A stretch of DNA of 12,148 nt from Chloroflexota bacterium (lineage in GTDB: Bacteria > Chloroflexota > Dehalococcoidia > Plut-88900). The stretch lies in contig JACZVB010000011.1 in assembly GCA_022572865.1 (NCBI GenBank), positions 1-12,148 of the forward strand. Direction: 5' to 3'. Position 1 is the first letter of the stretch. Every line of letters begins with the position of its first letter. A model generated the notes under the pieces. It was not told where the DNA came from and did not search any database. It saw nothing but the letters and a program-made list of their open reading frames with translations. Made by a program: the position numbers and the translations under genes. Positions 6,462-12,148 of this stretch are shown piece after piece.

Positions 6462-7874
6462 TTGGCAAGACCCGAGGCGACAAGGCAAGTTAGAGTAACA
6501 TCCCTCGTTGCTGCAGTTTCAGCAGGCGTCGTGCTGGCGCCCCTCAATTCGACGATGCTGGCTGTGGCCCTCAGCCCCATCAGCGAAGAGTTCGATATCT
6601 CCACCGGGTGGACTACCTGGCTCATTGCCGCTTATCTCATCGTCATGGCCGTGGGCCAGCCCATATCGGGCCGCATGGGAGACATGTATGGCCGGAGACG
6701 ACTGTTCATCTGGGGGCTGGTCTACTTTGCCGCCGCATCGGCCCTGGCCATGGTCTCCTGGAACTTTCCCAGCCTCGTTTTCTTCAGGGTCCAGCAGGCT
6801 ATAGGCGCCGCCATGTTCATGTCCAACGGCATCGCCGCCCTGCGGAGCTCCCTACCCCAGGAATCCAGGGGGCGCGCCTTCGGCCTCATGGGAGGAATCA
6901 TAGCCATGAGCGCGGGGATAGGGCCGCCCCTGGGAGGAGTCCTGGTGGACGGCATAGGCTGGCGGGCCCTGTTCGCCGTAAACCTGCCGGTGGTCCTGCT
7001 GGCCCTGGCCCTTTCCCTCAGATATCTTCCCAAAGACCTCCCCGGCCGGTCACGCCAGCCCCTGGACGTCCTCGGGGCCGGGGCCCTGGCTACGGGCCTG
7101 CTGGCGCTGATGATAGCGGCCACCTCGCTGGGCAGAGAGGGCGCAGGTGATCCGTTATTCTGGAGCATGGCCCTGGTCTTCTGCGCCTCGGCGGCCTTCT
7201 TCCTCTGGTGGGAGGGCCATTACTCTTCCCCACTCATCTCGCTGGCGATGTTTCGTCGGCGCTCCTATGCCGCCGGAGCCTCCACCATATTTCTCTCCAA
7301 CATGGCCATGTACGCCCTCTTCATCATGGTTCCCCTGTTCGTTCAAGACCTGAAGGGGGACAGTCCGACCCGCTCCGGCCTGGCCTTGATCTCCCTTGCT
7401 CTCTTCGCAATCCTGCTGTCACCCCTCTCGGGATATGTTGCCGATAGGGTAGGCCGGAACCTGCCCGCGGTGGTCGGCGCGGTGCTTCTCACCCTAGGGG
7501 CCATTTCCATCACCATCTGGGACACCAACAGCGGCATGCCATACATGGTGTTCAGTCTCGGCCTCTTCGGCGTCGGTCTAGGAGTGATGCAGACCCCGGT
7601 ACAGACCGCGGCCATCGAGTCCTGCCCCCCGGAGATGGCCGGGGCTGCCTCTGGAACATACGCCACCGCCCGCTACCTGGGGGCCATCGTGGCCACAGGG
7701 CTGGTGGGAGCCTTCCTGGCCGGCGGAGACCTGACCGAAATCAGCATGTTCCGAAACCTGACGATAGTCCTGGCCGTCGCCGCCGGCCTTACCATTGTCA
7801 GCACCATCAACATCCACCGGTGGATAGAGGCCCCCGGTGGGGCAAAGAAAGAGATCAGCCGGCAGGTGAGCTAG
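6462..7874 (+). CDS. MFS transporter, DHA2 (EmrB/QacA-like, 14-helix) family
   Basis: 470 residues, highly hydrophobic, long enough for 14 spans. Motif A, GRMGDMYGRRR, is at 70-80 in the loop after helix 2. A motif C-like GPPLGG at 154-159 in helix 5, typical of drug/H+ antiporters, follows. The NSTMLAVALSPISEEF segment after helix 1 is the DHA2 counterpart of the usual D-x-T-I-V-N-V-A-L motif, with the membrane Asp replaced by Asn. It lies in the inner membrane and probably exports small hydrophobic or toxic compounds by proton antiport; substrate unknown. The start is uncertain: an in-frame stop at 6438-6440 leaves TTG 6462 as the best candidate, without a clear ribosome site, and the next ATG would delete helix 1. 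A candidate promoter and structured leader precede it. Confidence 0.93.
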   Translation: MARPEATRQVRVTSLVAAVSAGVVLAPLNSTMLAVALSPISEEFDISTGWTTWLIAAYLIVMAVGQPISGRMGDMYGRRRLFIWGLVYFAAASALAMVSWNFPSLVFFRVQQAIGAAMFMSNGIAALRSSLPQESRGRAFGLMGGIIAMSAGIGPPLGGVLVDGIGWRALFAVNLPVVLLALALSLRYLPKDLPGRSRQPLDVLGAGALATGLLALMIAATSLGREGAGDPLFWSMALVFCASAAFFLWWEGHYSSPLISLAMFRRRSYAAGASTIFLSNMAMYALFIMVPLFVQDLKGDSPTRSGLALISLALFAILLSPLSGYVADRVGRNLPAVVGAVLLTLGAISITIWDTNSGMPYMVFSLGLFGVGLGVMQTPVQTAAIESCPPEMAGAASGTYATARYLGAIVATGLVGAFLAGGDLTEISMFRNLTIVLAVAAGLTIVSTINIHRWIEAPGGAKKEISRQVS

Positions 7875-7883
7875 CCTCGTTCC

Positions 7884-7902
7884 GGCCTCCAACCGAGAGG
7901 CC
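7884..7902 (+). terminator. Hairpin after the MFS gene
   Basis: GGCCTC (7884-7889) and GAGGCC (7897-7902) form a 6-bp GC-rich stem with a 7-nt loop, starting 10 nt after the MFS stop. It is followed by ATCAGATTT rather than a solid T run, so the terminator call is weak. Confidence 0.35.
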
Positions 7903-7971
7903 ATCAGATTTGCTGACCGGTTTATACTGTTCCTGATTTGTGTGAACGCCCAACAGCCGAGTAATGCTCCC

Positions 7972-7977
7972 AGGAGG
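7972..7977 (+). promoter_or_regulatory. Shine-Dalgarno site deciding the M20 start
   Basis: AGGAGG stands 9 nt before ATG 7987. It sets the start there rather than at the in-frame GTG 7942, whose extra 15 codons are low-complexity and precede the site. Confidence 0.75.
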
Positions 7978-7986
7978 AAGGTCACT

Positions 7987-9219
7987 ATGAGCGAAGCCCG
8001 AGTGCTGGAAGCGGTAGACGACAGGCGTAAGGAGTTGATCGAGTTCGCCCAGAAACTGGTCTCCATACCCTCTGAGAATCCCCCCGGCGGCGAGAAGGAG
8101 GTTGTGGCAGCCATAACCCCCGTCATAGATCGGTACTCCCTGGGCGAGACCCGGGTGGTGGGACGGGATACATCGAGGCCCAACATCTTAACCACCATGA
8201 AGGGCAACGGGGAGGGGAAACGGCTCCTCTACAACGGCCACACCGACGTAGTGCCCGTGGGCCAGGAAGAGCGTTCCCACTGGAAGACCGACCCGTTCGG
8301 GGCCGAGATCATCGATGGAGAGCTGTACGGGCGCGGGTCCGCCGATATGAAAGGGCCAATCGCCTCCATGCTGTACGGGGCCATCGCCCTGAAGGAGGCA
8401 GGGGCATCCTTTGCCGGCGACCTGGTCCTGGCCTTCACCGCGGATGAGGAGAACGGCGGATACTACGGCGCCCAATACGTTTCGGAGGAGGGCCTGGCAG
8501 GAGCAGACGTCTGCCTCATCGGCGAGCCCTCCGGCATGAAGTCGGGATTTGACTATCTGGCCACGGCCTGTCGGGGCGCAACCTGCTTCAAGCTGGTGGT
8601 GAGAGGCACCCAGATGCACAGCAGCCAGTCCGACATACGACACGCCGTGAACGCCGGCCTCAAGCTGTGTAAGGTGCTGTACAGGATGTCGGAGGAGCTA
8701 GAGATTCGCCATGAGCCCCATCCCCTCTATCCCCAGGGCGTCACTATCAACCTGGGGGAGACCCTGAGCGGCGGCCTTGAGTATTGCATTATACCCGGAT
8801 ACGCCGAGGCAAAAAACGACATCCGGGTCCTCCCCGGCATGTCTAAAGAACCGGTGATGAAGGACCTGAACGACTTCCTGGATAAGCTTCGAAGAGAGGA
8901 CCCTCAGCTGGACGTGGAGCTGGTGCTGGACGATGGCCAGGGCTGGGTGGAAGGCGCCGAGATACCCGCCGACCATCCTATGGTCACCACCCTTGCCGGC
9001 GCCACCTCCACCGTGTTGGGCTTCAGCCCCATAACCGGGGGATTTACCGGCGGGACGGATGCCAAGCACTTCGTATCCGTCGCCAACACGCCCACCATCT
9101 CCGCCTTCGGCCCGGGCCTCCTCAATCTGGCCCACGGCCCCAACGAGCGGGTGCCCGTGGAAGACCTGGTAAAGGGGGCCAAAATCTATGCGCTGGCCGC
9201 CCTGCGCTACCTCCAGTAA
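7987..9219 (+). CDS. M20-family metallohydrolase (ArgE/DapE-type deacylase or peptidase), intact
   Basis: 410 residues, all canonical co-catalytic zinc residues present: NGHTD (H85, with D87), SADMKG (D120, bridging), TADEEN (E154 catalytic base, E155 ligand), GEPS (E180) and AHGPNE (H383). The lid-domain motif GTQMHSSQ sits between. It would cleave an amide bond of an N-acyl amino acid or small peptide in the cytoplasm, as no signal peptide is seen. Motifs do not separate acetylornithine deacetylase from succinyl-diaminopimelate desuccinylase or a generic N-acyl amidohydrolase, and no arg or lys biosynthesis gene is adjacent, so I leave the symbol blank. It follows the MFS gene by 112 nt with a hairpin between. 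A TATACT at 7923-7928 could be a -10 box but has no -35. Confidence 0.93.
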   Translation: MSEARVLEAVDDRRKELIEFAQKLVSIPSENPPGGEKEVVAAITPVIDRYSLGETRVVGRDTSRPNILTTMKGNGEGKRLLYNGHTDVVPVGQEERSHWKTDPFGAEIIDGELYGRGSADMKGPIASMLYGAIALKEAGASFAGDLVLAFTADEENGGYYGAQYVSEEGLAGADVCLIGEPSGMKSGFDYLATACRGATCFKLVVRGTQMHSSQSDIRHAVNAGLKLCKVLYRMSEELEIRHEPHPLYPQGVTINLGETLSGGLEYCIIPGYAEAKNDIRVLPGMSKEPVMKDLNDFLDKLRREDPQLDVELVLDDGQGWVEGAEIPADHPMVTTLAGATSTVLGFSPITGGFTGGTDAKHFVSVANTPTISAFGPGLLNLAHGPNERVPVEDLVKGAKIYALAALRYLQ

Positions 9220-9255
9220 CCCACATCGCCGCAGAAAACCTGCACACGGGCTATC

Positions 9256-9278
9256 CAGGGCCTCTAGGCCGGGCCCTG
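9256..9278. terminator. GC-rich hairpin between convergent genes
   Basis: CAGGGCC (9256-9262) and GGCCCTG (9272-9278) form a perfect 7-bp stem around a 9-nt loop that can fold internally (GGCC, TCTA, GGCC). It occupies the 59-nt gap between the convergent M20 and luciferase-like genes, a typical place for a bidirectional terminator. No T tract is present on either strand. Confidence 0.4.
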
Positions 9279-10274
9279 CTAGCTGAAGCTGGGCATCACA
9301 TCCCGGGCGAAGGTGCGCATCATGGAGATGAAGCCGTCGATGTCCTCGGCCCAGCACCTCAGTCCCAGGGCCTCCACCCCCGCCTTCTGATACGTCTCCA
9401 CCACCCTGGACACCGTGGCTGCCGACCCGATAAGCGACTCCTTCATCGCCTCCTCGAAAGAGTGTCTCTCGATCTCCAGGCTCGCCCGGGCCTTCTGCTG
9501 GGCCACCGAGTCCTCTGCCAGGTACATGGGCACGTAGCCCACGGTCTGGAACGCCACCTCTTCCCGGCCGTAGTCCCGGGCCATCTCCCTGATCATGCGG
9601 GCCCCCCGGGCCAGAAGCCCGGCGTTGCCCTCCGGCACCCAGCCGTGACACAGCCTGGCAATCCTACGAAGGGCCGGCTCATAGAGCCCTGGCTGACCTG
9701 TTTTGCGATTGAACATGATACCGCCTCCATACAGGATCGGTATCGGGGGCACCTTGGGGAAATAGGCAGCGTTCTCGAAACTTACAGTATCGCCCCGATA
9801 GCTGACATTCCCTCCCTTGAAGACCGATGTCAGCACCTCCAGATACTCGTCGGTGAGGGCGTTCTTGTCCTCGTATGGGATCTCCATTACCTGAAAGTCC
9901 TTGCGATAGTCCCCGATACCCACCCCCAGGAGAAGCCGTCCCTTGGAGAGGGCCTGGAGAGTCATCGCCTGTCGGGCCAGGACCCGGGGGTCCCTCAGTG
10001 GCAGCACCAGGATGGCCGTGCCAAGCTTTACCCTATCGGTGAAGCCGGCGACATAGGTGAGGGTGCTCAACGACTCGTAGAAGTGGGGCTCCATACCCTG
10101 GCACTGCTCGATGAGGCCCGAGCTCCGATGGACGTACCAGTCCGTATCATAGGTGACGTGGTCGTGGACCCACACCGAGTCGAATCCCAGCTCCTCGGCC
10201 TCCAGGGCTACCCTACGGATGTTGTCTACGCCGGCCAGAGCCCCGGAGTGGGGCAGCTTGATTCCGAATTCCAT
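9279..10274 (-). CDS. LLM-class (luciferase-like, F420-dependent type) oxidoreductase
   Basis: 331 residues, the normal size for a bacterial luciferase-fold TIM barrel. Family features: N-terminal strand MEFGIKLPHSG; ELGFDSVWVHDHV (29-40); VKLGTAILVLPLRDPRVLARQ (82-102); SKGRLLLGVGIGDYRKDF with the phosphate-binding GVGIG at 117-121. Members use F420 or FMN to reduce or mono-oxygenate small organic molecules; many copies are typical of Chloroflexota and Actinobacteria. The F420 preference is inferred from family resemblance, not proven. The ATG has a purine-rich GAGGGTGAGG ribosome site a few nt upstream. It is the last gene of a minus-strand set after two M24 hydrolases, separated by 121 nt that contain a perfect 8-bp inverted repeat, so it may be regulated separately. 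Confidence 0.92.
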   Translation of the reverse strand: MEFGIKLPHSGALAGVDNIRRVALEAEELGFDSVWVHDHVTYDTDWYVHRSSGLIEQCQGMEPHFYESLSTLTYVAGFTDRVKLGTAILVLPLRDPRVLARQAMTLQALSKGRLLLGVGIGDYRKDFQVMEIPYEDKNALTDEYLEVLTSVFKGGNVSYRGDTVSFENAAYFPKVPPIPILYGGGIMFNRKTGQPGLYEPALRRIARLCHGWVPEGNAGLLARGARMIREMARDYGREEVAFQTVGYVPMYLAEDSVAQQKARASLEIERHSFEEAMKESLIGSAATVSRVVETYQKAGVEALGLRCWAEDIDGFISMMRTFARDVMPSFS

Positions 10275-10296
10275 AAATCCTCACCCTCTTTCAGCA

Positions 10297-10315
10297 AGTC
10301 CCGAATATCGGGACT
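10297..10315. promoter_or_regulatory. Perfect 8-bp inverted repeat upstream of the luciferase-like gene
   Basis: AGTCCCGA, ATA, TCGGGACT. It lies 22 nt upstream of the minus-strand ATG, just before the ribosome site. Its position suits an operator or a 5'-UTR hairpin; no T run follows on either strand, so it does not look like an intrinsic terminator. Confidence 0.45.
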
Positions 10316-10378
10316 AGCTTAGTACAAGCGCAGGACAGGCTCTCAGACCCAATCAATTCCTCTAACACCGGAGGATTG

Positions 10379-10392
10379 ACTCTCCTGAGAGT
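10379..10392 (-). terminator. Short inverted repeat just after the M24 stop codon
   Basis: ACTCTC, CT, GAGAGT, a 14-nt palindrome starting 3 nt past the M24 stop in the direction of transcription. The stem is short and no U tract follows; a 3'-end hairpin or weak terminator is possible. Confidence 0.25.
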
Positions 10393-10395
10393 GAT

Positions 10396-11559
10396 CTAAT
10401 TTTTCACGAAAAGCTTGTGCTCGACACCGCCGGTGAGGGTCTCACACCCGTCCTCAGTGACCAGGATCGTATCGCTGCAGTTGATGGCCCCAACCCCCGG
10501 GACCCGTACCCCGGGAATGAGGTGGAAGGTCATCCCAACCTGAAAAGGCTTCTTCTCCCCCCTGGTGATGCTGATTATATGCCCCTCGCCCCAGTCGGGC
10601 GCAAAGGCGATGCCGATGGAGTAGGCCGTCCTCCGCTCCAGCTTTGCGCCCAGGTCAGCCCCGTCCAGGCTCTTCTTCACCATCTCGAAGACGTCGCCGG
10701 TGGGGACCCCGGGCCTGATGTTGTCCTTGGCCATCTGCAGGGTCGCCGTAACCACCTCCATGCCCCGGGTCATGACCTCAGGCGGGTCTCCCAGGTAGAC
10801 CTGTCTCATCAGGGAGGCGTGGTAGCGGTTGATGCATCCCGGCACCTCGAAGAAGACCACCTCGTTTTGCTCCAGGGTCCTGCGATACCAGGTGGCGTGG
10901 CTCATGGTGGACCGGATGCCCGAGGCGACGAAGATGGGCAGGCCGGTGTACTCGCTGCCCGCCTTGATCTGGGCCCTGTGCATCTCGGCGGCGACGTCGT
11001 TCTCCGTAACCCCGACCCTGGCCGCTTCTATTCCCGCCAGGGTAGCCACCTCGGCCGCCCTGGCCGCCTGCCTGATGTAGTCGATCTCCTGAGCCGACTT
11101 GATCATCCGCCCCTGCTCCACCAGCCCCGAGCAATCGACAAAGCTGGCTTCAGGCATCGCCGCCACGAGGCGGAGATAGTCCCGAGTCGTCAGGAAGTAG
11201 GAGTCGTACTCCAGGCCCAGGGTCTTGCTCCTCAGGCCCAGGTCGACCAGGGCGTCCCGGGTCTTGGCGATCCAGTCATCGCTGTCCTCATAGGGGCGCC
11301 GGTCCTCGATCCAGCTCAGCTCCCGCATGTTCGCATCCTCGATGCGCCGGGTGACGGCCACCGGCTCCCGGTCCAGGAGAACGATGATGGTCTGCCACCA
11401 GTAGTAGCCGGGGGTCTGGTACCCGGATAGGTAGTAGAGATTTTCCGGGGTGGTAATCAGCATGGCATCGACCCCCTTCTCCTCCATTTGGGAACGCAGG
11501 GCATCCAGCCGCTGCTGGTACTCCTCCAGCGAGAAATACTGGTATGTGGGCTTTTTCAT
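10396..11559 (-). CDS. M24-family hydrolase, ectoine-hydrolase/creatinase-like branch (Xaa-Pro peptidase fold)
   Basis: 387 residues from the ATG at 11559. The N-terminal creatinase-like domain (about 10-145) includes NLYYLSGYQTPGYYW; the C-terminal pita-bread domain follows (about 155-380). Motifs of the DoeA-like branch are SHATWYRR (H221), EVPGCINRYHASLMR (E238, H247), AYSIGIAFAPDWGEGHI (313-328), MTFHLIPG (H346) and LVTEDGCETL. In metal-dependent prolidases the first two strands carry two Asp ligands; here E238 and S249 occupy those places, so the classical dinuclear centre appears absent, as in creatinase. Likely an amidine, lactam or amide hydrolase rather than a true aminopeptidase (inference). 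It follows a paralog by 23 nt on the same strand, indicating an operon. Substrate unknown. Confidence 0.9.
   Translation of the reverse strand: MKKPTYQYFSLEEYQQRLDALRSQMEEKGVDAMLITTPENLYYLSGYQTPGYYWWQTIIVLLDREPVAVTRRIEDANMRELSWIEDRRPYEDSDDWIAKTRDALVDLGLRSKTLGLEYDSYFLTTRDYLRLVAAMPEASFVDCSGLVEQGRMIKSAQEIDYIRQAARAAEVATLAGIEAARVGVTENDVAAEMHRAQIKAGSEYTGLPIFVASGIRSTMSHATWYRRTLEQNEVVFFEVPGCINRYHASLMRQVYLGDPPEVMTRGMEVVTATLQMAKDNIRPGVPTGDVFEMVKKSLDGADLGAKLERRTAYSIGIAFAPDWGEGHIISITRGEKKPFQVGMTFHLIPGVRVPGVGAINCSDTILVTEDGCETLTGGVEHKLFVKN
10583..10626. repeat. 44-nt exact repeat, copy 1, within the M24 genes
   Basis: Identical in the same orientation to 11767-11810. It encodes the AYSIGIAFAPDWGEG block with no synonymous difference, although flanking codons for identical residues differ at third positions. 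Confidence 0.9.
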
Positions 11560-11565
11560 TGCTGT

Positions 11566-11571
11566 CTCCTC
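11566..11571 (-). promoter_or_regulatory. Shine-Dalgarno site deciding the M24 start
   Basis: GAGGAG on the minus strand lies 6 nt before the ATG at 11559. It rules against a start at 11631, which would sit inside the end of the upstream paralog. Confidence 0.75.
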
Positions 11572-11582
11572 TTCGCTGGGAG

Positions 11583-12148
11583 CTACTTGCTGAACAGCTT
11601 GCGCTCCACATTGCCGGTGATGGCCTCGCACCCGGTCTCCGTGACCAGGACGGTCTCGCTCATCCCCACAGAGGTCAGTCCAGGCAGGAACACAGAGGGG
11701 ATCACGTGGAAGGTCATGCCCGCCCGAAGCTGGCGCTGCTCCCCTTCCGTCATGCTGATGATGTGGCCCTCGCCCCAGTCGGGCGCAAAGGCGATGCCGA
11801 TGGAGTAGGCGGCCCGGTGATTAAGTGTAACCCCCAGGCCACCATCGTCGATGACCCCCTTGCAGAGCATGTGGGCGTCATGAGCCGTGACCCCGGGCCT
11901 TATAAACTTGATCATCTCCTCCAGGGCATCGGTCATCACTCCGGCAGCCTTTAACATTCGGGCCGAGGGATCGCCCAGGTAGACGTTCCTGATCTGCGAG
12001 GCGTGATACCGGTTGATGCAGCCGGGTATCTCCAGAAATACCGTTTCCCCCGCCTTGATAACACTACGATACCAGGTCACATGGGCCAGAAAAGATCTCG
12101 CCACCGCAGTAATGAATATCGGCAGGCCCGTGTACTCCCTCCGTGCCC
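11583..12148 (-). CDS. Second M24-family hydrolase, paralog of the preceding gene, 5' part outside window
   Basis: About the last 188 residues are visible, and the frame stays open to the window edge: before the GTG-like codon at 12104 it encodes EYTGLPIF, matching the paralog's EYTGLPIF at residues 203-210. Shared blocks include E-I-PGCINRYHAS, IRPGV, AYSIGIAFAPDWGEGHIIS, GMTFH and LVTE-x-GCE. The canonical Asp ligand positions are again Glu and Ser, so both copies share the non-classical active site. The two proteins are clearly homologous but diverged elsewhere, an older tandem duplication. Stop is 23 nt before the next start, so the pair is probably co-transcribed and may form a heteromer or handle related substrates (inference). 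Confidence 0.9.
   Translation of the reverse strand, partial: ARREYTGLPIFITAVARSFLAHVTWYRSVIKAGETVFLEIPGCINRYHASQIRNVYLGDPSARMLKAAGVMTDALEEMIKFIRPGVTAHDAHMLCKGVIDDGGLGVTLNHRAAYSIGIAFAPDWGEGHIISMTEGEQRQLRAGMTFHVIPSVFLPGLTSVGMSETVLVTETGCEAITGNVERKLFSK
11767..11810. repeat. 44-nt exact repeat, copy 2, within the M24 genes
   Basis: Partner of 10583-10626, offset 1184 nt, in the upstream M24 paralog. Gene conversion between the tandem copies, or selection on this segment, would explain it. Confidence 0.9.

Noticed and set aside
7923..7928. TATACT as a promoter -10 for the M20 gene
   Set aside because: No acceptable -35 hexamer 16-18 nt upstream; kept only as a remark in the gene entry.
8698..9651. 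Long minus-strand frame opposite the M20 gene, and similar long frames opposite the LLM and M24 genes
   Set aside because: Shadow frames caused by high GC; Gly/Arg/Pro/His-rich translations without domains, opposite genes with complete motifs.

Overview
The window is GC-rich, gene-dense chromosomal DNA. It carries no rRNA, tRNA, CRISPR array or transposase that I can recognise. Gene content fits a free-living bacterium, most plausibly a member of the Chloroflexota (Dehalococcoidia/SAR202-like): an RNase Y/YmdB pair, an F420-type luciferase-like oxidoreductase, and several M20 and M24 family amidohydrolases/peptidases. The lineage is inferred from gene mix and composition, not from a marker gene.

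Layout. (1) 1-1440, plus strand: the 3' part of an M20-family protein whose visible metal ligands are partly substituted, then a RidA-family protein lacking the usual catalytic arginine. (2) 1441-1887: a gene-free stretch ending in a textbook sigma70 promoter (TTGACA, 17 nt, TATGAT). (3) 1888-5597, plus strand: RNase Y, YmdB-type phosphodiesterase, PHP-domain phosphoesterase and FabZ. The last three are packed with a 3-nt gap and then an ATGA overlap, so they probably form an operon. (4) 5721-7874, plus strand: a small zinc-finger membrane protein, then a DHA2-type MFS exporter preceded by a candidate extended -10 promoter and a leader of about 160 nt able to form alternative hairpins. (5) 7987-9219, plus strand: a complete M20 deacylase/peptidase with all metal ligands. 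(6) 9279-12148, minus strand: two tandem M24-family hydrolases related to the ectoine-hydrolase/creatinase-like branch (the upstream one truncated by the window edge), then a luciferase-like monooxygenase. This block converges on the M20 gene across a GC-rich hairpin.

How the genes fit together. RNase Y, YmdB and the PHP protein look like a nucleic-acid turnover module: a membrane-anchored endoribonuclease, a cyclic-nucleotide phosphodiesterase and a phosphoesterase of the family that degrades pAp or short RNA. FabZ at its end ties it to fatty-acid synthesis. The flanks (M20 twice, M24 twice, RidA, luciferase-like oxidoreductase, MFS exporter) look like catabolism or detoxification of amide or amino-acid-like small molecules, without a definable pathway. 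I see no clear novel defence or mobile system. The best leads are the MFS leader, the zero-divergence tract between the M24 copies, the metal-ligand-poor M20 protein and the PHP gene inside the RNase Y operon.
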